Assembly (NCBI GenBank): GCA_017428055.1
Contig: JAFRRN010000091.1
Coordinates: forward strand, 1 to 64,000
Length of the DNA stretch: 64,000 nucleotides
Origin: Prevotella sp.
Lineage (GTDB): Bacteria > Bacteroidota > Bacteroidia > Bacteroidales > Bacteroidaceae
Reading direction: 5' to 3'
Of the stretch, positions 52,483 to 59,939 are shown piece after piece. A program made the translations under genes and the position numbers. How positions within the stretch are numbered: position 1 is the first letter of the stretch; each line of letters begins with the position of its first letter. The notes under the pieces are model-generated. The model was not told where the DNA came from, did no database searches, and saw only the letters and a program-made list of their open reading frames with translations.

Positions 52483-55053
52483 ATGGAGACAGGGTATTAT
52501 GGCAACATCCTTGAGGAGGAGCTGAAAAACAAGGTGGGGAACGACCTGTTCGGCGCATTCGACACCACGCAAATCATCGGGCGCGTGGACTTCTGCGTGT
52601 CATTGCCCGCCGACCCATTGGGGCTGAACGAGACGGAGTCGCTGCTCTGGGCGGAGGCGAAGAAAGGCGCAAGCCACGACATCGACGAGTCGTTCATCCA
52701 ACTCATCCTCACCCTCGGCAAGGAAAGGCCGCAAGACCGGATGCTGCCGCCCGCATTCCTCGGTGCCTTCGACGCGGCGAAGATTGCCTTCCTGCCCTAC
52801 AACGCCATCCTCGACGTATTGCGGCAAAACGACTTCAACTGGAACGTCGCCCCCTCCGACCATGGCACCAAGGAGTTCCGACAGCTCAAAGCCCTCCTCG
52901 CCGACGCGCTGCACCATGGGTTGGAGGTGTACGACTATGAGAAGGATGCCAAGGAGCTGGCGCATTTCATCCGCCAGAACTTCATCCGCCGCAAGCTCGG
53001 GGCGCAGCACATCCGCATCAACAAGAACAACTTCACCCACATCTACCTCAAATGGCTCGACGCGGTCAAGCCCACCATCAACATCGACTGGGAAGCCGCC
53101 AAGCGGGCGGGCATCATCGATGCCGACTTCTACCTCGCCGACATCCTCTCGAAGGACAACCAGACATTGGGCGAGAAACTCTTCGTGCTGCTCCAAGACG
53201 ACCATTACCTCCTCGACAGGCAGGTGAACGACCTCGGATTGGAGAACTTCACCAAGGTGCAGTTCAACGACAACCAGCGGGCGCACACCCTCTTCTGGAA
53301 CCGCTACGCCCGTCCGCCGCGCCGCGAGTACTGGGACGACATCGTGAACCGCCGCGACCTGCTCGTGCCACAGGACGTAAGGGAGCGCAAGGGCTCGTTC
53401 TTCACCCCCGCCCGGTGGGTGGAGCTGTCGCAGCAATACATCGCGGCGGAGCTGGGCGAGGACTGGCAGGAGGAGTATTACGTATGGGACTGCTGCGCCG
53501 GCACGGGCAACCTTCTCGCGGGGCTCACCAACAAATACCACATCTATGCCTCCACCCTCGACAAGGCAGACGTGCAAGCCATGATGCAACGCATAGACGC
53601 GATGAACAAGGCGGCGCGTGACGGCTCCGACGACGGCGGTGCGAACCTCTTGGAGAGCCACGTGTTCCAGTTCGACTTCCTCAACGACACCCTCCTCGAC
53701 GAGACCGACAAGGCTGGGAATGTCATCCGGAAATCGAAACTTCCCAAGTCCCTGCAAGACATCATCCGCAACCCAGAGAAACGCAAACGCCTCGTCATCT
53801 ATATCAATCCGCCGTATGGAGAAGCTGCATCCACAAAGACTAAAATGAACATTGGCGGTAACAAAGAAAAAATAGCTCGTGACAATAGGGTTTTTATGCA
53901 ATATGGAGCAGAGATTGGGTCAGCCGCTAACGAGCTTTATGCCTTATTCTTGATACGATTATATCATGAACTGAAAGGATGCCACGTGGGATGCTTTAGT
54001 ACTTTGAAGGAGCTTTCTTCAAGCAATTTCAATCAATTTCGCAACATCTTCAAGGCATCACTACGGAGGATGTTCATCGTTCCTGCCAATACCTTTGACA
54101 ACGTTACAGGTAAGTTCCCCATCGGCTTCCTTCTTTGGAACACTTCATATATCGAACCGTTCAAAGAAATCATGTCAGATGTTTACGACAGAGAAGGGAT
54201 GGCTCTACCACAAAAGTTTTTCTTTATTCCCCCCAAAAATCGCTTAATCATTGATTGGTTACGGGCTTTTTACGATAAATTCAGCCAATCCATTGGCTGG
54301 TTAAGGATTTTTGGAACGGACATCCAGAACAACGATGGGATATGTATATTGAGCAGCCCATCCGACAATGACTTCAAGAAGAAGATGTTATGCACAATTA
54401 CTGACAGTAATATCTTTCCAACTACTATATATTATTGTGCAAGGAGAATTATTGAAGACACATGGATTAACCATCGTGACCAATACCTTTTTCCCACCGA
54501 CGGCTGGCAGGATGACAAGGAATTTCAAGCAGACTGCCTCGTTTACGCCCTGTTTCATGGGCAGAACCGCATCAGCAGCGAGCATGGCGTGAACCATTGG
54601 ATTCCCTTTACCGAGGCGGAAGTGGACGCTAAAGAGGAATTTGAGAGCCACTTCATGAGCGACCTACTCCGTGGCAAGCACCACCCAGGCACCACCCCAC
54701 CGGCTCCCCCTCAGGGCGACCTCTTCGCCGACGCGCGCCCTGCCGCCAAAGATGTTGCGACATTGCCCCACCCCCTATCCCTATCCCCTGAAGCCGAGGC
54801 GGTGATGGCGGCTGGCCGCGCCCTCTATCGCTACTACCATCGCCAGCCCCATGCCAACCCCAACGCCTCCTTTTACGACATCCGCCTCCACTTCCAAGGC
54901 ACGAAAACCACGCGGAGCGGCAAGATGCAGATGAACGCCGACAGCCCCGACACCACCTACACCGCCCTGCTCTCCGCCCTGCGCGAGGCGATGAGAGCCC
55001 TCTCCCGCCGCATCGAGCCGAAGGTCTACGCCTACGGTTTCCTGAAACAATAA
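52483..55053 (+). CDS. Type IIG-like restriction enzyme/adenine methyltransferase
   Basis: 856 residues from the ATG at 52483 (METGYYGNILEEELKN); the frame is open further left but without family sequence. An N-terminal nuclease-like part includes RVDFCV and SLLWAEAKKG, a PD-(D/E)XK type end. The gamma-class N6-adenine methylase follows, with motif I WDCCAGTGNLL (about 335) and motif IV INPPYGEA (about 440). The region after about residue 446 should hold target recognition. The first 1300 bases are GC-rich, about 53822-54490 is clearly AT-rich, and the 3' end is GC-rich again, suggesting replacement of the specificity segment. No separate specificity or methylase gene lies nearby. Confidence 0.8.
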   Translation: METGYYGNILEEELKNKVGNDLFGAFDTTQIIGRVDFCVSLPADPLGLNETESLLWAEAKKGASHDIDESFIQLILTLGKERPQDRMLPPAFLGAFDAAKIAFLPYNAILDVLRQNDFNWNVAPSDHGTKEFRQLKALLADALHHGLEVYDYEKDAKELAHFIRQNFIRRKLGAQHIRINKNNFTHIYLKWLDAVKPTINIDWEAAKRAGIIDADFYLADILSKDNQTLGEKLFVLLQDDHYLLDRQVNDLGLENFTKVQFNDNQRAHTLFWNRYARPPRREYWDDIVNRRDLLVPQDVRERKGSFFTPARWVELSQQYIAAELGEDWQEEYYVWDCCAGTGNLLAGLTNKYHIYASTLDKADVQAMMQRIDAMNKAARDGSDDGGANLLESHVFQFDFLNDTLLDETDKAGNVIRKSKLPKSLQDIIRNPEKRKRLVIYINPPYGEAASTKTKMNIGGNKEKIARDNRVFMQYGAEIGSAANELYALFLIRLYHELKGCHVGCFSTLKELSSSNFNQFRNIFKASLRRMFIVPANTFDNVTGKFPIGFLLWNTSYIEPFKEIMSDVYDREGMALPQKFFFIPPKNRLIIDWLRAFYDKFSQSIGWLRIFGTDIQNNDGICILSSPSDNDFKKKMLCTITDSNIFPTTIYYCARRIIEDTWINHRDQYLFPTDGWQDDKEFQADCLVYALFHGQNRISSEHGVNHWIPFTEAEVDAKEEFESHFMSDLLRGKHHPGTTPPAPPQGDLFADARPAAKDVATLPHPLSLSPEAEAVMAAGRALYRYYHRQPHANPNASFYDIRLHFQGTKTTRSGKMQMNADSPDTTYTALLSALREAMRALSRRIEPKVYAYGFLKQ

Positions 55054-55112
55054 CCATTGGATGCCCGAAAAAAGAATTACAAAAGGCCTCCTTTCATTTT
55101 TATTCACGTATT

Positions 55113-55144
55113 ATTTGGCAATATCAAGAAGTCTTTGTATTTTT
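55113..55144 (+). promoter_or_regulatory. Promoter of the small protein/retropepsin unit
   Basis: TTTG (55113-55116), 20 bases, TATTTTTG (55137-55144), 30 bases upstream of the ATG at 55174. Confidence 0.75.
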
Positions 55145-55173
55145 GTGCTGTAAACCAAGAGGAGGAAGAAAGC

Positions 55174-55347
55174 ATGTTTAGTTTTAATGATGCAAAGGAA
55201 GAAAACTTCAAGCGAATAAAGGGCATCTGCCAAGACGTTGACCTTCATGTCAAGAAGCGTGTCACTTTCTATCGCACGAAGCCTGGATGCTATACACCGC
55301 CACCCTATCAATTGAAATACCGAAAACTGTCAGAAATAATGAAATGA
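55174..55347 (+). CDS. 57-residue basic protein, unrecognised
   Basis: The ATG at 55174 (MFSFNDAKEENFKRIKGICQ) has a strong AGGAGG-type site upstream and follows a clear promoter. The product is short, soluble and basic in its second half (VKKRVTFYRTKPGCYTPPPY). No family recognised. Its stop overlaps the start of the retropepsin-like gene as ATGA, so the two are translated together. It might be a partner or substrate of the protease, but nothing in the sequence proves this. Confidence 0.65.
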   Translation: MFSFNDAKEENFKRIKGICQDVDLHVKKRVTFYRTKPGCYTPPPYQLKYRKLSEIMK

Positions 55348-55775
55348 GTTATAAGAAAGACTATGAAAGACAAGTAAAAGCCATACTGACCAATGCCTAT
55401 ATCTTTGAGGCTGTTAACCTCGACAATGTTCCATTACCACCCAATCACATTTTCACAGAATCCGCAGCATGGGACACCGGGGCTGAAATATCCATCATTT
55501 CCCCACGTGTTGTTGCCACTTTGGGGATAAAGCCATTTGCGGAAACTTCTATCATGGGTGTTGGAGGCGACGAAAGAGTTGGAGTATACAAGATTCATGT
55601 CGGGTTACCCAATGGTTATTTGTATGAAGACTTGATTGTTTATTGCAGCGACATCGATGATTATGACATCCTGATTGGCATGGATTTGATTTCACAATCA
55701 GACTTTTTCATTACCATCATCAATGGCAACAATCATTTCTACTTCCAATTGCCCGCCACAGGACAGATAGGATAA
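55344..55775 (+). CDS. Retropepsin-like aspartic protease
   Basis: 143 residues from the ATG at 55344. The active-site motif AAWDTGAEISIIS (DTG) and the later YDILIGMDLIS are the two signatures of single-lobed, dimeric retroviral-type aspartic proteases. The protein has no signal peptide, so it is probably cytoplasmic. It is coupled by ATGA to a 57-residue protein gene and lies directly after a type IIG-like restriction gene. Bacterial relatives exist as stand-alone genes with largely unknown substrates. Confidence 0.8.
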   Translation: MSYKKDYERQVKAILTNAYIFEAVNLDNVPLPPNHIFTESAAWDTGAEISIISPRVVATLGIKPFAETSIMGVGGDERVGVYKIHVGLPNGYLYEDLIVYCSDIDDYDILIGMDLISQSDFFITIINGNNHFYFQLPATGQIG

Positions 55776-55789
55776 GGATGTTTACCGAC

Positions 55790-56815
55790 TTATGGAAAGA
55801 ATTGGGAATAACGCTTCTTCCCCTTGATATAATATTGGTATAGGAGGAAGAGGGGGCTGCGCCCGTCGTCATCGCGTGCCGCCACCCTGCTCGCTTGTAT
55901 CTGTTGGCGGTCCTCACGGAATTGCGGGAGCCAGCGGCGGAATGCCCTCCTTGCCCGGTAGATGGCGAGAAAGTCCTTCCAGTTGCGATTGAGGATGAGC
56001 GTCTGCCATGCGGCGAGGTAGTCTAAGAACCATCGCAAGACCATCACCTTGGGCAATTCGTCGGCGGGGAGGTTCTTGTAGAGCATGGTCAAATTGTTGC
56101 GGAAATTATAAAATGTCTTCATCGGGTTTGCCTTGGGCAACGTGCCGCCGCCCACGTGGTACACCTCGCTGGCGGGGACACACGCCACCCGCCTCCCCAA
56201 GAGCCGCAGCCGCCAGCAGAGGTCGATTTCCTCGTTGTGGGCGAAGAAACGCCCGTCGAGGCCCCCTGCCGCCCAATAGTCCTCGCTGCGTATCATCAGG
56301 CAGGCCCCTGTTGCCCATAGAATCTCGACAGGCGTGTCGTATTGCCCCTCGTCTTGCTCCACCACGTCGAAGATGCGCCCCCGGCAGAAGGGGTAGCCGT
56401 ATCGGTCGATGAATCCCCCAGCCGCTCCCGCATACTCAAACCGTCCCTTGTCGTGCACGGCGAGCAGCTTGGGTTGGCAGGCGGCAACATCGGCATGTTC
56501 CTCCATATATGCCATCAAGGGGGTGAGCCAATGGGGTGTGGTCTCCACGTCGCTATTGAGAAGGACGAAATAGTCGGCATCCACCTGTCGCAGGGCTTGG
56601 TTGTACCCCTCGGCAAAGCCATAATTCCTGTCGAGGAGGATGGTTTTCACATCCGGAGAAAAAGTCTCCAAGAGGGAAAGGGAGTCGTCGGTGGAGCCGT
56701 TGTCTGCCACATAGATGGCTGCCTCTTGCCTGGAGTGCTCGATCACGGTGGGCAGGTAACGCTCCAGCATCTTGCGCCCGTTCCAGTTCAATATGACGAT
56801 AGCCACCTTATCCAT
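55790..56815 (-). CDS. Family 2 glycosyltransferase (rhamnosyltransferase-like)
   Basis: 341 residues. GT-A fold signatures: VAIVILNWNGRKMLERYLP, YVADNGSTDDSLSLL, the metal/nucleotide site FVLLNSDVETTPHW and the acceptor region FFAHNEEIDLCWRLRLLG. It resembles rhamnosyltransferases of cell-surface polysaccharide synthesis, but sugar and acceptor cannot be read. It has no membrane span strong enough to call. The start overlaps the mtaB 3' end by 8 bases, so it is co-transcribed with that gene. It converges with the retropepsin gene. Confidence 0.88.
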   Translation of the reverse strand: MDKVAIVILNWNGRKMLERYLPTVIEHSRQEAAIYVADNGSTDDSLSLLETFSPDVKTILLDRNYGFAEGYNQALRQVDADYFVLLNSDVETTPHWLTPLMAYMEEHADVAACQPKLLAVHDKGRFEYAGAAGGFIDRYGYPFCRGRIFDVVEQDEGQYDTPVEILWATGACLMIRSEDYWAAGGLDGRFFAHNEEIDLCWRLRLLGRRVACVPASEVYHVGGGTLPKANPMKTFYNFRNNLTMLYKNLPADELPKVMVLRWFLDYLAAWQTLILNRNWKDFLAIYRARRAFRRWLPQFREDRQQIQASRVAARDDDGRSPLFLLYQYYIKGKKRYSQFFP

Positions 56816-58169
56816 GTGTCACCTCCCCCATCAATGCGGTCTTATCGTGGTTGAAATCACCCAACCTGACATTCAACAATTGGTTGTCGTATTCAGTTTT
56901 TGCCCTCGTTGGCGGCAATTCCACGCGGATGTAATTGCGGGTGAAGCCGTGCATCGCCCTGCCACGGGGTGCCTTCTCGAACAGCACTTCCGCCTCCTTG
57001 CCGATATGTTGGGCATAGAAAGCGTGGGTTTTCTCATCCGACAGGTCGAGCAATTGCTTAGACCTGAACTTTTTCTCCTTCGCGTCCACCACGTATGGGA
57101 TGCGCAGGGCGGCGGTGCCGGGACGCTCGCTATAGGGGAAGACATGCAACTGGGTGACATCCAAACTACGCAGGAAATCATAACACTCCGCAAAACACTC
57201 GGGGGTCTCGCCCCGTGTGCCGACCATCACATCCACGCCAATGAAGGCATCGGGCATGGATTGCTTGATGGCATGTATCTTGTGGGCGAAAAGCGAGCGG
57301 TCGTATCGGCGGTGCATAAGGCGCAACACCGTATCGCTTCCGCTCTGCAAGGGGATGTGGAAATGGGGCATGAAGGCACGGCTGTGGGCGCAAAAGTCGA
57401 TGAGCTCGTCGCTGAGGAGGTCGGGTTCGAGGCTGCTGATGCGATACCTCCTGATGCCTTCCACCGCGTCGAGGGCCTTGACGAGGTCGATAAACCGCTC
57501 GCCGGTGGTCTTTCCGAAGTCGCCAATATTCACGCCAGTGATGACAATCTCCTTGCCGCCTTCGGCAGCCACGCCACTCGCCTGCCCCACCAATGACGAT
57601 ATGTTGGGGTTGCGCGAGAGCCCCCGGGCAAAGGGGATGGTACAATAGGTGCAGAAATAGTCGCATCCGTCCTGCACTTTAAGGAAATAACGGGTGCGGT
57701 TGCCTCGCGAACAGGAGGGCGCAAAGGTGGTGATGTCTTTGGGTTTGGAGACGGCATGGTATCTCTTCGCATCAGCGGTTGGGGCAATGCCATCCATCTT
57801 GGCACTCCACCCCTCGGAGAGGAATTGTATCAAGTTTGCCTTCTCGTTGCTCCCCAACACGAGGTCTACGCCCTCAATCTCGCTAAGGAGCAACGGCTCA
57901 AGTTGCGCATAGCAACCTGTCACCACCACGTAGGCATGGGGATGCTGGCGCACGAGGCGGTGGATGGCCTGCCGGCATTTATGGTCGGCAACCTCCGTAA
58001 CGGAACAAGTGTTAATGAGACAAAGGTCTGCCTCCTCGCCTTTGCCGGCTGTCACCACGCCCATATCGTGAAGTAACTGGCCGAAAGTGGAAGTCTCGGA
58101 AAAGTTCAACTTGCATCCTAACGTGAAAAATGCCGCTTTCTTACCTTGAAACGCAGAGGTATCAATCAT
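56808..58169 (-). CDS. mtaB: tRNA (ms2t6A37) methylthiotransferase
   Basis: 453 residues. An N-terminal UPF0004 domain has AAFFTLGCKLNFSETSTFG and conserved cysteines (LINTCSVTEVAD, VVTGCYAQ). The radical-SAM cluster is CDYFCTYC in KVQDGCDYFCTYCTIPFARG. A C-terminal TRAM domain (GRAMHGFTRNYIRVELP) completes the MtaB architecture. The enzyme adds a methylthio group to t6A at position 37 of certain tRNAs. On the coding strand TATCTTTGC at 58220-58212 is the likely -7 element, about 45 bases upstream. Confidence 0.92.
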   Translation of the reverse strand: MIDTSAFQGKKAAFFTLGCKLNFSETSTFGQLLHDMGVVTAGKGEEADLCLINTCSVTEVADHKCRQAIHRLVRQHPHAYVVVTGCYAQLEPLLLSEIEGVDLVLGSNEKANLIQFLSEGWSAKMDGIAPTADAKRYHAVSKPKDITTFAPSCSRGNRTRYFLKVQDGCDYFCTYCTIPFARGLSRNPNISSLVGQASGVAAEGGKEIVITGVNIGDFGKTTGERFIDLVKALDAVEGIRRYRISSLEPDLLSDELIDFCAHSRAFMPHFHIPLQSGSDTVLRLMHRRYDRSLFAHKIHAIKQSMPDAFIGVDVMVGTRGETPECFAECYDFLRSLDVTQLHVFPYSERPGTAALRIPYVVDAKEKKFRSKQLLDLSDEKTHAFYAQHIGKEAEVLFEKAPRGRAMHGFTRNYIRVELPPTRAKTEYDNQLLNVRLGDFNHDKTALMGEVTHG

Positions 58170-58459
58170 GTGGATAATATGTCGCTTTACACCTTATTAT
58201 ATTATATAGGTGCAAAGATACAAACTTTGAATGATTTTATGACATCTTTTCAATAATTTTTATGATTGTGTGGGAACACAGAAAAGCATTAACTTTTATT
58301 AAACATTCATAACCTTCTCATTTACAATAACTTACAAAAAAGTTACAAAAAGGGCAAAAAAAAGTTCAAAAAAAATGCTTGGGGTATTGAAAAAATGCTT
58401 ACCTTTGCAGCGTTTTAATAAACAAATGATTGTTTTACAGATTTAAAAAGCAAAGAAAA
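58170..58459. other. AT-rich divergent intergenic region
   Basis: It holds the mtaB -7 element (58220-58213, minus strand) and, on the plus strand, TACCTTTG (58400-58407) and C, a likely -7 element for the small lipoprotein. I see no gene or strong hairpin in the remainder. Confidence 0.6.
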
Positions 58460-58621
58460 ATGAAGAAATTAGTTTTTATGTTCGTGGCTATCGCAGCAAT
58501 CTCTTTCGCATCTTGTGGTGAGCAGAAGCCTGCTCAAGTTGCTGAGGAAGTAGTTGACACTACTGTTGTTGACACTGTTTTGGCTGACACTGCTGCTGTT
58601 GACACTACTGTTGCTGAGTAA
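58460..58621 (+). CDS. Small lipoprotein with Asp-Thr-rich tail
   Basis: 53 residues from the ATG at 58460. A short signal with lipobox (FVAIAAISFASC) is followed by a Val/Asp/Thr/Ala repeat tail (VVDTTVVDTVLADTAAVDTT). Such tiny, probably highly expressed lipoproteins are common in Bacteroidales; their role is not known to me. It has its own promoter region and terminator. Confidence 0.8.
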   Translation: MKKLVFMFVAIAAISFASCGEQKPAQVAEEVVDTTVVDTVLADTAAVDTTVAE

Positions 58622-58646
58622 TTTAGCGCGAATTAAAAGTGAGAAT

Positions 58647-58680
58647 ACCGCTGGACTTCATGAAGTCTGGCGGTTTTTTT
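58647..58680 (+). terminator. Intrinsic terminator of the small lipoprotein gene
   Basis: ACCGCTGGACTTCA pairs with TGAAGTCTGGCGGT (a few mismatches) and is followed by seven T. Confidence 0.88.
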
Positions 58681-58690
58681 CGCGTAAATG

Positions 58691-58721
58691 TTTGTCAATT
58701 AAAATATTATCCTTATCTTTG
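58691..58721 (+). promoter_or_regulatory. Promoter of the DUF4332 gene
   Basis: TTTG (58691-58694), 19 bases, TATCTTTG (58714-58721) and C. Confidence 0.75.
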
Positions 58722-58778
58722 CAAAGCATGGGAATGCGAGACACCAAGAATCAGTCGTTTAACTAATAACTATAAATT

Positions 58779-59186
58779 ATGGCATACAAAATCATTGACG
58801 TCGAGGGAATCGGCGAAGTTTATTCAAAGAAACTCATTGAGGCAGGCATCAACACCGTTGACGACCTGTTGGAGAAGTGTGGCAAACCCGCCGGGCGCAA
58901 GGCTCTGGCAGAGCAGACGGAAATCAGCCCGAAGCTCATCTTGACATGGACCAACCATGCCGACCTGATGCGTATCAACGGCGTAGGGCCACAGTTCTCA
59001 GAGCTATTGGAGGCTGCCGGAGTAGACACCGTGAAGGAGTTCCGCCACAGGAAGGCAGAGAACCTCGTTCCGAAGATGGAGGAGATCAACGAGCAGAAGC
59101 ATCTTGTGGGTCGCGTGCCGAGCGTGACGGAGGTGCAAAAGATGATCGACCAGGCGAAGGAGTTGCCTGCCGTGATGGAGTACTAA
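58779..59186 (+). CDS. DUF4332 helix-hairpin-helix protein
   Basis: 135 residues. It opens MAYKIIDVEGIGEVYSKKLI and contains two helix-hairpin-helix-like units (IDVEGIGEVYSKKL and MRINGVGPQFSELLEAAGVD), the pattern of DUF4332. Such modules usually bind nucleic acid non-specifically or mediate protein contacts. It is a stand-alone gene with its own promoter and a hairpin after it. Confidence 0.85.
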   Translation: MAYKIIDVEGIGEVYSKKLIEAGINTVDDLLEKCGKPAGRKALAEQTEISPKLILTWTNHADLMRINGVGPQFSELLEAAGVDTVKEFRHRKAENLVPKMEEINEQKHLVGRVPSVTEVQKMIDQAKELPAVMEY

Positions 59187-59206
59187 CCGTCTGCGAGAGA
59201 GTAAAA

Positions 59207-59234
59207 GGGAGAGGAAGCCAGTGCTTCTTCTCCC
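59207..59234 (+). terminator. Probable terminator after the DUF4332 gene
   Basis: GGGAGAGGAAGC (59207-59218) pairs with GCTTCTTCTCCC (59223-59234) with one G-T wobble; only a weak T stretch follows. Confidence 0.55.
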
Positions 59235-59372
59235 TTCGCTTGTGCTTAAGGCTAACACTAAAAGCGGCAATCGCACAAGGCGCAAGAATCTTGGCGTTTG
59301 AAAACAAAACAGCTGGGAAATCCCTATCTGCTTGAAAATCACCCCTATAAACGTAAAAAAAAGCCAAATAAA

Positions 59373-59404
59373 TTTTCGTATCACACGAAAAACTCGTATA
59401 TTTG
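59373..59404 (+). promoter_or_regulatory. HU-family gene promoter with internal dyad
   Basis: TATATTTG (59397-59404) and C form a good -7 element. TTTTCGT (59373-59379) and ACGAAAA (59385-59391) make a 7-base dyad at and downstream of the -33 position, a possible operator. Confidence 0.55.
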
Positions 59405-59457
59405 CACTCCGAAATCGTGAAGGGAGAGAAAGACATAATAAAAAGGTTTTACCATAT

Positions 59458-59733
59458 ATGACAAAAGCAGATATAATCAACCAAATCTCCACCACAACAG
59501 GATTGCAGAAAAAAGACGTCTCCGTGGTGGTAGAGAGTTTCATGGAAACCATCAAGAACAGCCTTCTTGAGAAGAAAGACAACGTGTACCTCCGGGGCTT
59601 CGGTAGCTTTATCGTCAAGCACCGCGCCGCGAAAACAGCCCGCAACATCCAGCAAAACACCACCATCGTCATCGAGGCGCATGACCTGCCAAGCTTCAAG
59701 CCCGCCAAGAGCTTCGTGGAAAAGATGAAATGA
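59458..59733 (+). CDS. HU/IHF-family DNA-binding protein
   Basis: 91 residues from the ATG at 59458 (MTKADIINQISTTTGLQKKD); the frame is open 42 codons further left, through the promoter. The fold is typical: N-terminal helices, then NVYLRGFGSFIVKHRAAKTA, the beta-arm with RNIQQNTTIVI, and the closing FKPAKSFVEKM. Such proteins bend and compact DNA and act as cofactors in transcription and recombination. The arm motif (RNIQQNTTIVIEA) differs from classical HU (RNPQTG). Confidence 0.9.
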   Translation: MTKADIINQISTTTGLQKKDVSVVVESFMETIKNSLLEKKDNVYLRGFGSFIVKHRAAKTARNIQQNTTIVIEAHDLPSFKPAKSFVEKMK

Positions 59734-59809
59734 CCGCCCACCCCAATCGGGGAGGCATCCGTGAAAGAGCAATTCAATAAAAGTATAACATTTTTTTAAC
59801 TTAACTATT

Positions 59810-59899
59810 ATGCCAAACGGTAAAAAGAAAAAAGGCCACAAGATGGCAACGCACAAGCGTAAAAAGAGATTAAGGAAGAATAGACATAAGAGCAAGTAG
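59810..59899 (+). CDS. 29-residue very basic protein, possibly ribosome-associated
   Basis: The ATG at 59810 encodes MPNGKKKKGHKMATHKRKKR and continues LRKNRHKSK before a TAG at 59897-59899. More than half of the residues are Lys, Arg or His. It resembles the AURKAIP1/COX24-type (DUF1713-like) mini-proteins found in Bacteroidetes, probably ribosome-associated. It lies between the HU-family gene and RNase G gene. Confidence 0.8.
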   Translation: MPNGKKKKGHKMATHKRKKRLRKNRHKSK

Positions 59900-59910
59900 G
59901 ACTTGCTCTT
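59888..59910 (+). promoter_or_regulatory. Hairpin spanning the 29-residue gene stop
   Basis: AAGAGCAAGT and ACTTGCTCTT form a perfect 10-bp stem with a 3-base loop that includes part of the stop codon, 30 bases before the RNase G start. There is no T run, so it may be an RNA processing or attenuation element. Confidence 0.55.
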
Positions 59911-59939
59911 ATTAGTCTTACTAAGTAAGGAGCAAAGAC

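Noticed and set aside
52600-53901. 433-codon open frame on the minus strand
   Set aside because: Antisense to the type IIG-like gene in its GC-rich part. The Val/Glu/Leu-rich product is typical of antisense reading of GC-rich genes.
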